A stretch of 64,000 nucleotides of DNA from Bdellovibrio sp. GT3 (GCF_037996765.1 NZ_JBBNAD010000006.1:186001-250000), one strand, 5' to 3'; positions 15,734 through 25,582 are shown, counted from the stretch's first letter. Translations and numbers: made by a program. The notes: generated by a model from the letters alone, not told the origin.

Positions 15734-16606
15734 CTACTTCACTCCACTAATGGATCCGAGTTCCCACTTCTTGCCGCCAACTTCAGACTTCAAAAAACAA
15801 GTATTGGTATTTCGCTGCCAAGTAAAGGCAGCGCATTGCGACTCTTTCACACACTGTTGAGAACAAACATACGGATCATTCGTTGCGAAGGATCGATAGT
15901 CGGCACCCATGTACTCCCAGCCACTACGGAAACCGATAGTTTTTAGCGCCGTAATAGCGTCAGTACGCGCTAAAAGTCGGCCCTCGCGGTTCATGATATT
16001 CAAACTACATTTTTGCATGTGGTAATAGTAGACGCTCGCAAAGCATCTTGCATCCACATTACAACTGGCAGCGCAGCTACTTTCATCAGAAGATGCCAGC
16101 AAAGAATAGCTCTCACCCACAAACTTAAATCCCCGATGAGAGTCCATGAATGTCCCAGAAGTCTTCTGCAAAGAGCCCAGAAGATCGCTGGAGATATTGT
16201 AGTAACGATCATCATAGCCGTTCACACTGACAACTTCATGAACAACCAAAATTTGCCTTTGACTGTCAGAAAGAGCCATCCAACGGGCTCTGTTAATCGC
16301 GATACGTTTTTCTGTCGGCCAATTTTTCGCATCTTTGCTCAGATTGTTAACCACAAGCTGTTCGTCGGTAGAGATGATATTCAATGAAGGGAGGGACTCA
16401 GAGATTTTTCGAACATCAACAACTGAAATTTGTTCCGGAGACGAGCGAAGAGCTGAAAATACGACATTCGCAATAGAAGTAAACTCAGCAACGACACCAT
16501 CTCCGCCGCCGCCACCACTCATCGTACCGCCAATATCAACAGCGTAAACCGACGACGTAAACGTTCCGAAAAAAAACACTGCTGCTATCAATCGCAAAAT
16601 GCCCAT
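15734..16606 (-). CDS. Secreted protein with two PAN/apple-like cysteine domains
   Basis: The protein has 290 residues. It starts with a signal peptide (MGILRLIAAVFFFGTFTSSVYA), followed by a glycine-rich GGTMSGGGGGDG stretch. A helical middle part (about 45-150) contains RARWMALSDSQRQILVVHE and VNGYDDRYYNISSDLL. The C-terminal half has two repeats with the pattern C-x3-C-x4-C-F-A...K-C and C-x3-C-x4-C-A-A-F-T...N-T-C. This is the cysteine spacing of PAN/apple domains, which bind protein or carbohydrate. The middle part is of a kind often seen in Bdellovibrio secreted proteins. It is divergent from the TIGR02147 gene. Function unknown; an envelope or prey-contact role is only a guess. Confidence 0.65.
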   Translation of the reverse strand: MGILRLIAAVFFFGTFTSSVYAVDIGGTMSGGGGGDGVVAEFTSIANVVFSALRSSPEQISVVDVRKISESLPSLNIISTDEQLVVNNLSKDAKNWPTEKRIAINRARWMALSDSQRQILVVHEVVSVNGYDDRYYNISSDLLGSLQKTSGTFMDSHRGFKFVGESYSLLASSDESSCAASCNVDARCFASVYYYHMQKCSLNIMNREGRLLARTDAITALKTIGFRSGWEYMGADYRSFATNDPYVCSQQCVKESQCAAFTWQRNTNTCFLKSEVGGKKWELGSISGVK

Positions 16607-16722
16607 TTTTATCCTCTTTAGCGGGAGATACTACCCATGGCCTCTTTCAGCCAGCAAAACTTGGTATCCGTGTTGAATGTGAAAGCTTTACTCTTCAATG
16701 GGAAGAGAGATAGCCTACCCTC

Positions 16723-16752
16723 TTGACCATGGCTATACCAATTTAGTAAATA
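16723..16752 (+). promoter_or_regulatory. Putative promoter of the TIGR02147 gene
   Basis: TTGACC (16723-16728) and TAAATA (16747-16752) are separated by 18 bp. They would start transcription near 16759, about 40 bp before the gene. The match to the sigma-70 consensus is fair, with no further support. Confidence 0.35.
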
Positions 16753-16797
16753 AGTTAAGAAAGTCTTTACCAAGCAGTAAAATTAAATGTGGGGCCT

Positions 16798-17601
16798 ATG
16801 GAAGTATTTAACGCTCAAAACTATCGAGACCTCGTTCGCGCGCGCATTGAAAATATGCCCAACCGAGGATATGGCCAACTGGGAAAGCTGGCAGATCATC
16901 TCGATGTCAATCAAACCCTCATCAGCCAGGTTCTGTCGGGAAAAAAGGATTTCACTGAGGAGCAGGGAATTCTTTTGGCAAACTTCTTTAGCCTGAACTA
17001 TTCGGAAACATCTTTTTTGCTTCAATTAATTCGCAAAGAACGAGCTGGAAGTCAGAAGCTTAAAGATTTCTTGGAAAAACAACTCGAACAAGCCAGAAAA
17101 GAAGCTTTTAAAGTAAAAAGCCACGTCCAAAAAGAAAAAGATTTATCGCCAGATCAACAGGCGGTCTTTTATTCAAGCTGGATCTACACAGCTGTGCATG
17201 GATTAACCGCCATCCCTGCCACACAAACCGTGGAAAGTATCGCAAGCTACCTGGGTGTCTCGCGCGCTCGAATTGCGGATGTCACAAACTGGCTGATCGA
17301 AGTAGGACTTTGCAAACAAGTTTCAGGAAAAATTGAAGTCGGACCGAAGGCTACTTTTATTGAAAAGGAATCCCCCCTTTCTGACAAACATCTTTCCAAT
17401 TGGCATGTGAAAGCACTGGAAGCCATGGTTGAAAAACAGGAAGACGATTTCTTCTTTTCCGCACCGATGACGCTTTCTAAAGAAGACTACTTCGAGCTGC
17501 GCAAGGAGCTGGTGCTGCAAATTTCCAAGATCTCAAAGCGTGTGGAAAAAAGCGAATCGCAGATTCTTGTCGCCTTCAATATGGACCTATTTAAGGTTTA
17601 A
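16798..17601 (+). CDS. TIGR02147-family DNA-binding regulator
   Basis: The protein has 267 residues from ATG 16798. A GTG at 16789 is also possible, but the GGGG before 16798 favours the later start. The N-terminal part (about 20-75) contains an XRE-type helix-turn-helix (GKLADHLDVNQTLISQVLSGKKDF). A coiled linker follows, then a winged-helix-like segment (SIASYLGVSRARIADVTNWLIEVGL). Both features and the length fit the TIGR02147 family, known mainly from Bdellovibrio and Fibrobacter. Target genes are unknown. It is divergent from the PAN-domain gene, which could be its target. Confidence 0.85.
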   Translation: MEVFNAQNYRDLVRARIENMPNRGYGQLGKLADHLDVNQTLISQVLSGKKDFTEEQGILLANFFSLNYSETSFLLQLIRKERAGSQKLKDFLEKQLEQARKEAFKVKSHVQKEKDLSPDQQAVFYSSWIYTAVHGLTAIPATQTVESIASYLGVSRARIADVTNWLIEVGLCKQVSGKIEVGPKATFIEKESPLSDKHLSNWHVKALEAMVEKQEDDFFFSAPMTLSKEDYFELRKELVLQISKISKRVEKSESQILVAFNMDLFKV

Positions 17602-17613
17602 TAAACCAGGTAA

Positions 17614-18096
17614 CTACTTTTTAGAGGTCGGGATAAAACGGCTGCCACTTTTGCCAGCGGCCTTGGGCTGACCCTTTTTCATTTTTTTGGGGCGCAAGTC
17701 CTCGTCACCAAAATCATCGTCAAAGTCAGTGTCATCTTCAAGCTCAGCATCCGCGGGCTTGGCAACTGCTTTTGGTTTCTTAACCGCAGCAGGTTTTGCT
17801 GCAGGGGTCTTCTCTGCCTTTGGAGCAGTTCTTACCGGGCGTTCTTCACGAGGCTTGGCTTTACCAAACGTTTCGATATCTTCCAAACGAATCAAGGACA
17901 CTTTATTTGCCATGAAGGCTTTCAAACCCTCTTCTGAAAGACCTTTAATTTGTCCGGTGAAACCAAAATGGCCTAATGCTTTGCCTGTGATACGGAACTT
18001 AATCCCCGGCTCTTTTTTCAAAAGTTTGTTAATTTCATTCAGATCCGAAGAACCAAGTTCTTGGGCGATAACTTTGATAATATCCGCTAGCTTCAT
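17614..18096 (-). CDS. Hypothetical protein with Lys/Ala/Pro-rich tail
   Basis: A 160-residue protein. The first 80 residues form a small folded-looking domain (MKLADIIKVIAQELGSSD...). After that it is low-complexity: a Lys/Ala/Pro stretch (about 85-115), an acidic patch DDTDFDDDFGDED (about 118-130) and a basic end. There is no signal peptide. The composition suggests a nucleic-acid-associated or disordered protein. I do not recognise the family. It starts at ATG 18096 with AGGTG upstream and is convergent with the TIGR02147 gene, 12 bp apart. Confidence 0.65.
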   Translation of the reverse strand: MKLADIIKVIAQELGSSDLNEINKLLKKEPGIKFRITGKALGHFGFTGQIKGLSEEGLKAFMANKVSLIRLEDIETFGKAKPREERPVRTAPKAEKTPAAKPAAVKKPKAVAKPADAELEDDTDFDDDFGDEDLRPKKMKKGQPKAAGKSGSRFIPTSKK

Positions 18097-18189
18097 GGGG
18101 CACCTTTGATTGTCGACTGCCTATTCTTATATTACTGATCAGGAGTTAGTGCAATTCCCAAAGGCCCACTATGTATTTAGCGCAAAAAC

Positions 18190-18597
18190 CTAAGTAAGGG
18201 CGCCATATCCTTGTTCGTTGAATTCAATCAGACAAAACCCATGACCGAAGGGATCTGAAAACATCGCCAATTTGCCATAAGGCTCTTCCTTGGTATCACT
18301 TTCAATCCGGGCCCCGTGGGCCAGAACCCTTTGGGAGGCGAGCTCGATATTATCGACGACAAAATCCAGATGAACAGGACTCCAGTGGCGGGAGTAACTT
18401 CTCCCCTCCCGGGCGGTTGGAAATGGCAATGTCCCCGCCTGATTCTGAAGGAGGTACACAGGACATGGAAGCCCCAAGAGCTCCACGAATTCAGCATCAA
18501 ACCTACGGCCCAACCGCAAACCCAACCCTTCCGTGTAGAAGAGAATGGCTTTTTCAATATTATCGACATCAATGTTAACGAGTGCAGTTTTAAGCAT
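18190..18597 (-). CDS. VOC/glyoxalase-like protein
   Basis: The protein has 135 residues with the paired beta-alpha-beta-beta-beta units of the vicinal oxygen chelate fold. The first unit starts ALVNIDVDNIEKAILFYTEGLGLRLGRRF. The second has HLDFVVDNIELASQRVLAHGARIESDTKE and ends YGKLAMFSDPFGHGFCLIEF, the usual DPxGHxFxLxE end. Metal ligands could be H in HLDFVV and E in CLIEF. The substrate cannot be read from the sequence. It stands alone between gene-free stretches of 93 and 68 bp, in which I see nothing. Confidence 0.8.
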   Translation of the reverse strand: MLKTALVNIDVDNIEKAILFYTEGLGLRLGRRFDAEFVELLGLPCPVYLLQNQAGTLPFPTAREGRSYSRHWSPVHLDFVVDNIELASQRVLAHGARIESDTKEEPYGKLAMFSDPFGHGFCLIEFNEQGYGALT

Positions 18598-18665
18598 GCA
18601 TAAAGTGTAGTGCGATAGTCAGAAGCTGCAATTTGATTCCTGACAAGCGCCCTGCACTTCAGTGA

Positions 18666-19901
18666 TTACGGTGCGACTTTATCCATATCCATTTTTCGAA
18701 GCGCCGGGAATTTCCAGCTCACAAATCCCACCGTCAGCAGACACATCACCGCCCCAAAACAGGCAGCCGGAACCGTCCCCAGGAATTTGGCGGCAACTCC
18801 GGATTCAAACTCCCCGACTTCGTTGGAAGAGCCAATGAACATCGAATTCACCGAAGAGATGCGACCGCGCATGTGATCCGGCGACGCCAACTGAACGGCG
18901 GTGCTGCGAATCACGACACTGACACTGTCAAACACGCCACTGAATATCAGCGCGAAAATAGACAGATAGAAGTCCTTGCTGACAGCAAAAACCAAAATGC
19001 TTAATCCAAATCCAAACACCGCACTTAGCAAATACCTGCCCGCGTTTTTACGGATTGCGAAGCGAGTTAGAATAAATCCCATCACCATCGCGCCCACCGC
19101 GGGTGCGGCTCTTAGGATACCCAAGCCCCGTGGTCCGATCTCCAGAATTTCTTTCGCATAGATCGGTAACAAGGCCGTCACTCCGCCGAAGAGGACTGAA
19201 ATCATATCCAGGGTTAAGGCCGGTAATAAAATCGGATGGCCGAATACAAACTTCACACCGGATTTCAATTCCTCCACCATCGCGCGGGGCTCCCCATCCA
19301 GGGCGGGGGCTTCGATTTTCATTTTAATTCCGTAGGTGGCAGCCAGCGCCCCCAAAAGCAGAACAAAAATTACTCCGAAAGAAACCTTCATTCCCATGAA
19401 ACCAAAAATCAAACCGCCCAATGCCGGTCCCGAGACCCGCGCCACTTGCATGGCAGTACTCATCCACGCCAAAGCCTTGGACAAACCATCTCGCTTGGTC
19501 ATCTTGGGAAGAATCGCATACATCGAGGGCTGAGAAAATGCACGGGCCGCTCCGGAACATACCGAAGACAAATACAGTGCAAAGATATGCATTCCCGTGC
19601 TCCATTGATCACCGAACAATGAGGCCGTCAGCAAAATCCCTGATGCCAACAAGCTGCCTTCCAAAACCCAGCGGTAAACTTTAATCGGACGAGAGCGATC
19701 CACAACGTATCCAGCGTATAGCGCCAAACTTAGCGCAGGAATCGCTTCGGCTAGGCCCACCAGTCCCAGAGACAAGGGATCATTGGTGAGCTCGTAAATT
19801 CTCCACCCCACCACGACCGCCTGCATTTGCACGGCCAGGGTGAATAGAAAACGAGCGGAAATAAGCTTTTTGAAATCAGAAAGAGCAGAGGATGAGAGCA
19901 T
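18666..19901 (-). CDS. MFS transporter, EntS-like
   Basis: The protein has 411 residues from ATG 19901, starting MLSSSALSDFKKLISARF. About 12 membrane helices are visible. The DRSRPIKVYRW segment after helix 2 is the MFS motif A region, and RGRISSVNSMFIGSSNEVGEFESG is characteristic of the MFS_3/EntS group that exports small molecules such as siderophores. A longer frame reaching 20039 is rejected because its first 46 residues are polar and would share the ATG of the divergent porin gene. The substrate is unknown. Confidence 0.82.
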   Translation of the reverse strand: MLSSSALSDFKKLISARFLFTLAVQMQAVVVGWRIYELTNDPLSLGLVGLAEAIPALSLALYAGYVVDRSRPIKVYRWVLEGSLLASGILLTASLFGDQWSTGMHIFALYLSSVCSGAARAFSQPSMYAILPKMTKRDGLSKALAWMSTAMQVARVSGPALGGLIFGFMGMKVSFGVIFVLLLGALAATYGIKMKIEAPALDGEPRAMVEELKSGVKFVFGHPILLPALTLDMISVLFGGVTALLPIYAKEILEIGPRGLGILRAAPAVGAMVMGFILTRFAIRKNAGRYLLSAVFGFGLSILVFAVSKDFYLSIFALIFSGVFDSVSVVIRSTAVQLASPDHMRGRISSVNSMFIGSSNEVGEFESGVAAKFLGTVPAACFGAVMCLLTVGFVSWKFPALRKMDMDKVAP

Positions 19902-20037
19902 GTGGATACTTGTACACTGCTTTTCGCCCGCAGGCAATTTGCCAAACACCACATTACAACCTTGATTCTTGTCATTTGGCTGAAGTTTTTGAATTTTACC
20001 ACCAAGCATACAACTCATACTTTGGGGGACGACAGTC

Positions 20038-21180
20038 ATGAAGAAGTCTGTAGGAACACTTATATTAGGTCTTGTGATGGCAAACTCTGCTTATGCAGAT
20101 TTTGAAGTCTATGGATTTGCCCAATTGGACTATGTGCAGGATTTCAAAAGAACAGATCCCGATTGGATCAGCACTCTAAGACCTTCAAAAATTCCCACTC
20201 AGGACAACCAGTATGGCAGTGATGGACAGGCGATATTAAGTCCCCGTCAAACTCGCTTGGGAGTTCAAGGCAACACCCCTGTTTCCGGAGACAACTTAAA
20301 ATCACGTATTGAATTCGATTTCTTTGGCGTCGGAAAAGATGCCGGCAAAGTGACGCCTCGCTTGCGTCACGCCTATGGCGAATGGGGCACAGTACTTGTG
20401 GGCCAAACTTGGTCAAACTTTATGGATGTTGATGGCTTTCCCAATGTCGTGGATTATTGGGGGCCAACAGGTATGGTCTTTATTCGTACTCCACAAATCA
20501 GATACACTCCGATCACTGGAACAACCACTGTTTCCGTGGCGCTTGAGAACCCTTGCGCCGACCTGGATGCTTCGTTGGGTGCCGTCACTATGGATAACAA
20601 ATATCCGGATCTTTCTGCGAAATATCGCTACAGTCCGGAATGGGGTCACCTGAATGTATCAGGAATAGTTCGTTACCTGGGGTTTGATTCTCCGGGCGCT
20701 GCCAACGCGGATCCTAAAGACCACAAGATGGGTTGGGGTGTTAATCTCTCCACGTCTTACGTGATTGGCTCTGCAGACAAATTGATTCTATCTGCAGTCT
20801 ATGGCGATGGTATTGCAAATTATATGAATGACGGCGGCACCGACCTCGCAGCCGACGGCCCACCGGGTGACTTGCAGGCGAAAGCTGTTCCACTATTAGG
20901 ATGGGTGGCCTACTTTGATCATCGTTGGAGCGAGATCTGGTCATCATCAATTGGTTTTTCCAAAACCGAAGTCACAAACACCAATTATCAGGCAGCAGAC
21001 GCTTATAAGTTTGGCGAGTACTCCTCCGTGAATATGCTCTATACGCCTGACAAAAATGTCTTGATGGGAGCGGAGTTCCTGTATGGATTGCGTGAGGATA
21101 AAGACGGCGACCGTGGCGAGGACTATCGCGTGCAATTTACGTTTAAATATATTTTTGCAAACAAGTGGGCGAATCTTTAG
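20038..21180 (+). CDS. DcaP-like outer-membrane porin
   Basis: A 380-residue protein with a signal peptide (cut after NSAYA-D) and an all-beta mature chain. The opening FEVYGFAQLDYVQDF and the segments SPRQTRLGVQGNTPVSGDNLKSRIEFDFFG, PRLRHAYGEWGTVLVGQTWSNFMDV and FPNVVDYWGPTG are characteristic of DcaP-type trimeric porins, which take up dicarboxylic acids and other small anions. It ends ...FTFKYIFANKWANL. The start ATG has GGGGGA about 8 nt upstream. It is convergent with the histidine kinase gene, 3 bp apart. Confidence 0.85.
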   Translation: MKKSVGTLILGLVMANSAYADFEVYGFAQLDYVQDFKRTDPDWISTLRPSKIPTQDNQYGSDGQAILSPRQTRLGVQGNTPVSGDNLKSRIEFDFFGVGKDAGKVTPRLRHAYGEWGTVLVGQTWSNFMDVDGFPNVVDYWGPTGMVFIRTPQIRYTPITGTTTVSVALENPCADLDASLGAVTMDNKYPDLSAKYRYSPEWGHLNVSGIVRYLGFDSPGAANADPKDHKMGWGVNLSTSYVIGSADKLILSAVYGDGIANYMNDGGTDLAADGPPGDLQAKAVPLLGWVAYFDHRWSEIWSSSIGFSKTEVTNTNYQAADAYKFGEYSSVNMLYTPDKNVLMGAEFLYGLREDKDGDRGEDYRVQFTFKYIFANKWANL

Positions 21181-21183
21181 GGA

Positions 21184-22461
21184 TTAGCTTATTGGAGTTA
21201 GCGGAATTTTTAGAACAACCTTTGTGCCCCTTGGATGAGCGGGCACATGTTCTTCCTGGGAGGTGATCATGATACTTCCCCCCATCATCGTCAGATACTC
21301 TTTAACCAAAGGCATCCCATAACCGGTGCCTTTCTCCCCTTGCGTTCCCGTGCGCGTGGTGGCCGTGTCCAGACTGAAGATTTTGTTCAGCAGCGTTTCC
21401 GGCATACCAATGCCGTAGTCCTGAATTTCTATGACGGCCATGGTTTCTTGAGAATAGGCCCGCAAATCAATGCGCTCCCCTGGAAGAGAAAATTTAACTG
21501 CGTTATTAATCAGATTTGCCAATACCACATTGCTTAGAATCGTCTTTTCACTATTCACGACCATTTTATCGCGAGTCAAATCAAGGGCGATTTTAATCCC
21601 TTTTTGCGTGGCCAGAGTTTCTGACTTCTCCATCACCTCATTCAAAACAATGGCAATGGATACTGGGTTTAATGGCATCATGGCTTTTCCATCCTTGACG
21701 GATTTCAAATGGCGCACCTGGTTCAATAGGTTGTTGATGTCATTCACAGCCCGCTCCATCTTATCCAGTTCCAAAACCATGGGAGCTGCTTGTTCCTGGT
21801 CTTCGCGCACCTTGATCAGATTGTAAGTCATGGCTGACAACGTGTTTGCCACGTCATGCAAAAGAACCCGCAAAAGGTTTTCAACGTCCCAGTGTTTTTC
21901 CTGCAGTCTTGTCGTGAATTTCTGTTCGCCTTTGATATATAAATGAGTGGTTATGCCGGCAAAAATCAGAAAGGTGCAAACATTGAAACTTTTCTCAAAG
22001 TCGTAGTCACCATGGGTGGCGATGATATTCACACCCCCACCCTGCATTTTCAAAATCCAAAACCAGATCATCGCCACAAACACAGAAAAATAACCGTAAA
22101 CGGCGCCTCGCACCTTTAACAATACCCCTGACACCAACGGAACGGCCGCAAGCCAAAAGATCCCGGGTGCCTCAACGCCTCCGGATAGATACAAAAGATA
22201 TATCAATAGACCCGAAGCAAGCCCCACACAAGTCAGTGCCGCCGCCGTATAACTTTTGAAATAGTACAGAAACAAAGGTGGCAAAATCGCTGTCGCAATC
22301 CACAAAGTGAACAGCATCCCGTTATAGGTGGAAACGTGATATTCGAAATTGAATTTAAGCAGATAGACGCTGGATATTAGCAAACAGATGACGTAGATCA
22401 TCTTCAGATAAAAGAGTCGTTTTTGTTGAGCTTCCTCAGCTGTGATCTTGAACTCGAACAT
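21184..22461 (-). CDS. Membrane sensor histidine kinase
   Basis: A 425-residue protein. It has six membrane helices (about residues 18-38, 45-67, 72-92, 98-115, 120-140, 160-177) with no periplasmic sensor domain. The HisKA dimerisation helix follows, with the phospho-accepting His202 in LLHDVANTLSAM. The HATPase domain (about 300-420) has the N-box NVVLANLINNAVKFS, EIQDYGIGMPE and GTGYGMPLVKEYL. The H-box has Asp-Val in place of the usual Glu-Leu/Ile, and NTL rather than RTPL. No response regulator is adjacent, so it is an orphan. Confidence 0.9.
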   Translation of the reverse strand: MFEFKITAEEAQQKRLFYLKMIYVICLLISSVYLLKFNFEYHVSTYNGMLFTLWIATAILPPLFLYYFKSYTAAALTCVGLASGLLIYLLYLSGGVEAPGIFWLAAVPLVSGVLLKVRGAVYGYFSVFVAMIWFWILKMQGGGVNIIATHGDYDFEKSFNVCTFLIFAGITTHLYIKGEQKFTTRLQEKHWDVENLLRVLLHDVANTLSAMTYNLIKVREDQEQAAPMVLELDKMERAVNDINNLLNQVRHLKSVKDGKAMMPLNPVSIAIVLNEVMEKSETLATQKGIKIALDLTRDKMVVNSEKTILSNVVLANLINNAVKFSLPGERIDLRAYSQETMAVIEIQDYGIGMPETLLNKIFSLDTATTRTGTQGEKGTGYGMPLVKEYLTMMGGSIMITSQEEHVPAHPRGTKVVLKIPLTPIS

Positions 22462-22704
22462 TCTGGCTGTATTTCCAATTCTTTTCTGTTTATATATCGG
22501 CAGAAGGACATTTGTGCGGGAGAGTCATACAAAGTTTTAATATTTGTTGTCTCAACATGAGACCACCTCCGCGACCTAAGTCTCGCGACTCTAATGCGTC
22601 CTTTTTATTGGGTTTTCCGCCCACCGCTCCTTGGTCTGCATTGACTGTTGTTTATTTACTGCCTTTTTCAATCCACCTATCCTTTGTTAAACAAAAGGAA
22701 TTCA

Positions 22705-24447
22705 ATGACCTCTTCAAGAACCTCACTCGAGTTCACCGAGCGAATGGCTGGCCACTATATTTCAAAACCATTTGCCCTTTCCACCAACAGCCCACTTAAA
22801 AAATCGGATTTTGAAAACCTGGTGGAGTCACCTTCCCGAGTCCCATTTGAATTCACCCTCACCATCCAAGTTTCTGATTTGGATTCTTTCATCGTCGATC
22901 CGCAGTTAGAGGCTGATGCCGTGGGAGAAATCACGGATTTTAAGATTGAAAAAGGTCTGTTCAATCTTTTTGTGCGACCGGAAGCAAGCTCCGCCCTGGA
23001 TACCGCTAAAGAAATGCACTACACGCTTTTCCTGCGTGATCCTCAGGGGAAGCCATGGACGTTCTTTGGTTTTAAGGAAGTCATTAAAGAAGACTCCTTC
23101 GAGATGTGGTCACAGACAACGACACTGTATTACTACCTTTATGAAGGCCACTCTGCCTACAATCCGGGCGAAACCAAGAATGTCAGCGGCGTTGGTATTT
23201 TGCACATATCCGTCAGCGACTTTATCAAGCAATTGACCACATTCAAAAGCAACGCTCCAACGCAAATTCAGGAACAGGAGGCGGTTGCCAAGTTTCTGAA
23301 TGTCTTTGCGAAAAATCTTTGGCAGTCCTATGCGCCGTTTGTGTTCACAACCACCACAGCTCGTTGGAATGAACACTTTTATCCCATGCACACCACCCAG
23401 GGTGTCGCCATTGGCGAAAAGACTCTTTATCCTCTGGACACTCCGGATGGTTTGACGATTTCAATTCAGCGCTTCAAAGCCAAAGAAACCAAAAACGTTA
23501 TTTTGCTGCTTCATGGATTAACCACCTCCACTGACATGTTCATCATGCCCGAGCACCAAAATTTTGTGAACTACCTGCACAGCAACGGATACACCGATGT
23601 GTGGTCCCTGGACTGGCGTGGCAGCGGCCGCTTCACTTACAATCTGGGACCTCATCGCTATAATCTGGATGACATTGCCAAAAACGACATCCCCACAGCA
23701 GTGGATTTCATTCGCAAACAATGTGGTGAAGACGTAAAAATCCACGTGGTCTGCCACTGTGTGGGCTCCATTTCCTTTATGGCTTCCTTGGCTGCCGGTC
23801 ATGTCAAAGGCATCACCAGTGTCATTTCAAACAGTGTTTCGCTGACTCCCAAAGTGCGCTGGCAGGCATTTATCAAAATGCTTTTCGGTCCCGACTTGCT
23901 GGAATATGTTTTTGGTTATGCTTACATCAGTCCCCGCATGGCTTACTTTCCGGGGCCCGGTTTTGGAAAATGGCTTTATTGGATGGAACGTGGCATCCGT
24001 CACGAGTGTAAAGAACCTGCATGTCACCTGGTGAGCTTTATGTGGGGCTGGGGGTATCCAGCGGCCTACGTTCATCGCAACATTCACCCGACCACGCACC
24101 GTCGTCTGAAGGATTTATTCGGCGGCACCAGCTTTCATTACTACCGTCACATCAGAAAAATGCTTTTCGCAAAGGCCTCTGTATCTTTTGATAAGTCCAA
24201 AAACTATCTGGAGGAAAGCCAAAAAGGAACTCTGCCTCCGACTCTGTTCCTTAGTGGTTCAGACAACAACATCTTCCCGGGCTCAAACAAAATGACCTAC
24301 GAGGCATTGAAAAATAGCAAGAATGCCGCGCATGTCGAATATCTGGAGGTCCCCGGTTATGGACATCAGGACACCTTCATGGGGCAGTACGCGCACATCG
24401 AAGTCTTCCCTAAACTTTTGGCATTCCTGAACAAGCAAAGGGTCTGA
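22705..24447 (+). CDS. Alpha/beta hydrolase with GMC-associated N-terminal domain; Cys nucleophile
   Basis: The protein has 580 residues from ATG 22705 with AAAAGGA upstream. The N-terminal domain (about 1-230, starting FTERMAGHYISK) matches the region that precedes the hydrolase in large GMC-oxidoreductase/hydrolase fusion proteins. The hydrolase domain (about 260-575) has the oxyanion region LLLHGLTTSTDMF. The nucleophile elbow reads VVCHCVGSI, so the nucleophile is Cys352 rather than Ser. His554 (GYGHQD) is the likely base. The rest of the triad is probably in LSGSDNNIFPG. No signal peptide. The gene is one base from DUF6765 and close to a cholesterol-oxidase-like enzyme, so a sterol or lipid substrate is likely but unproven. 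The 243-bp region upstream (22462-22704) holds a GTCTC/GAGAC inverted repeat (22549-22563). Confidence 0.82.
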   Translation: MTSSRTSLEFTERMAGHYISKPFALSTNSPLKKSDFENLVESPSRVPFEFTLTIQVSDLDSFIVDPQLEADAVGEITDFKIEKGLFNLFVRPEASSALDTAKEMHYTLFLRDPQGKPWTFFGFKEVIKEDSFEMWSQTTTLYYYLYEGHSAYNPGETKNVSGVGILHISVSDFIKQLTTFKSNAPTQIQEQEAVAKFLNVFAKNLWQSYAPFVFTTTTARWNEHFYPMHTTQGVAIGEKTLYPLDTPDGLTISIQRFKAKETKNVILLLHGLTTSTDMFIMPEHQNFVNYLHSNGYTDVWSLDWRGSGRFTYNLGPHRYNLDDIAKNDIPTAVDFIRKQCGEDVKIHVVCHCVGSISFMASLAAGHVKGITSVISNSVSLTPKVRWQAFIKMLFGPDLLEYVFGYAYISPRMAYFPGPGFGKWLYWMERGIRHECKEPACHLVSFMWGWGYPAAYVHRNIHPTTHRRLKDLFGGTSFHYYRHIRKMLFAKASVSFDKSKNYLEESQKGTLPPTLFLSGSDNNIFPGSNKMTYEALKNSKNAAHVEYLEVPGYGHQDTFMGQYAHIEVFPKLLAFLNKQRV

Positions 24448-24448
24448 T

Positions 24449-25570
24449 ATGCAAATCGATTTTCATCTGGGTGTGACCTATGTACTTGCGCGCATGAGTG
24501 GATTTTCCCCTTATGAGGCCAACACCATCGCCAGCAGCTCACAGTATGTTGACGATGCGGTGAACTCCGGTACTATTTTTTTTGAAAACCGCTCTGTTTA
24601 TGAATTTCGCGCCAGCGCCCACAAGATGCTGGACTACCGAAACTTCAAAGAACTGGCAAACCATCATGTGTGGATTCCCTTTCACTTTATTCCCGGCAAT
24701 GAAGTCCGCGATCAAGGTATCGACTCCTTGGCGCAGAAGCTGGTGTGTCGTCCGAATAGTAAAATTGCCCAGGATGTCGTCCACAGTTGTGTGACCAATT
24801 TCAATAAACCCTTTGGCTATCATCTGCTGGGCGTAACAACCCACGCCTTCGTGGACACTTGGGCTCACCAAGGGTTTGCTGGTATCACTCACGAACTGAA
24901 TAAAGTCAGCGAGATCTATGACGGCGAAGGCGCCCTGGATGCTGACATGATGAACTACCGCAAGAAGTTCTATCGCAGAAACCCATTCCGTCGCATGTAC
25001 GATTGGGTTCTTTCATTCTTTGTGGGTGAATACAATCCCATCGGCCATGGCACGGTCTTGTCGTACCCTGATCTGCCCTACTTACGCTGGAGCTACCAGG
25101 ACTGGCAGGGCCGCACCATTCAGCGCGACAACCCTTCCGACTATATGCAGGCGATTCACCACGTGTTGGCCTTTTATCAGGAAGTCCGCAAAACCCACGG
25201 TCTGCCTGTGGTGAAAATTTTCGATGAAGATCTGAAAAAACTAAAAGAGCTGATTCAGACAATCGATAACGAAGAGGGCGAGGAACGCCTGCAAAAATGG
25301 CGCGAGCATATTCAATGCGGCACCTTTCAATTTGGCACGGACACCTGGAACTACTCTGTTGAAGGCAAAGATGGCTGGCTGAGTGAAGCCTTTGAAGACA
25401 TCGAAACCAATGATGACTTTGACTTCAACTCCGACCTGGAGCTGTTAAATGTTCCGTATAAGGAAGAGTTTTTAAAGTCCAACTGGAAGCTGATGCATGA
25501 TGCTTTGCTGTTTTATCGCTTTACAGTTTTGCACGATGTTCTTCCCAGATATCAAATTTGTGTCGCATAA
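24449..25570 (+). CDS. DUF6765-like protein, possible metal-dependent hydrolase
   Basis: The protein has 373 residues. It begins MQIDFHLGVTYVLARMSGF and has EANTIASSSQYVDDAV and HLLGVTTHAFVDTWAHQGFAG. These His/Asp-rich helices (H at about 6 and at about 131-145) recall the zinc phospholipase C-like fold and the DUF6765 family. No signal peptide is seen. The stop of the hydrolase gene and this ATG are 1 bp apart, and the GMC gene starts 12 bp after its end, so the three form one unit. The reaction is unknown. Confidence 0.75.
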   Translation: MQIDFHLGVTYVLARMSGFSPYEANTIASSSQYVDDAVNSGTIFFENRSVYEFRASAHKMLDYRNFKELANHHVWIPFHFIPGNEVRDQGIDSLAQKLVCRPNSKIAQDVVHSCVTNFNKPFGYHLLGVTTHAFVDTWAHQGFAGITHELNKVSEIYDGEGALDADMMNYRKKFYRRNPFRRMYDWVLSFFVGEYNPIGHGTVLSYPDLPYLRWSYQDWQGRTIQRDNPSDYMQAIHHVLAFYQEVRKTHGLPVVKIFDEDLKKLKELIQTIDNEEGEERLQKWREHIQCGTFQFGTDTWNYSVEGKDGWLSEAFEDIETNDDFDFNSDLELLNVPYKEEFLKSNWKLMHDALLFYRFTVLHDVLPRYQICVA

Positions 25571-25582
25571 GGATTTTACTGT

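Noticed and set aside
19902-20039. N-terminal extension of the MFS gene
   Set aside because: The extra 46 residues are polar and unlike the family, and they share the ATG of the divergent porin gene.
22512-22799. Open frame in the divergent region before the hydrolase gene
   Set aside because: It overlaps the start of the hydrolase gene in another frame and has no RBS.
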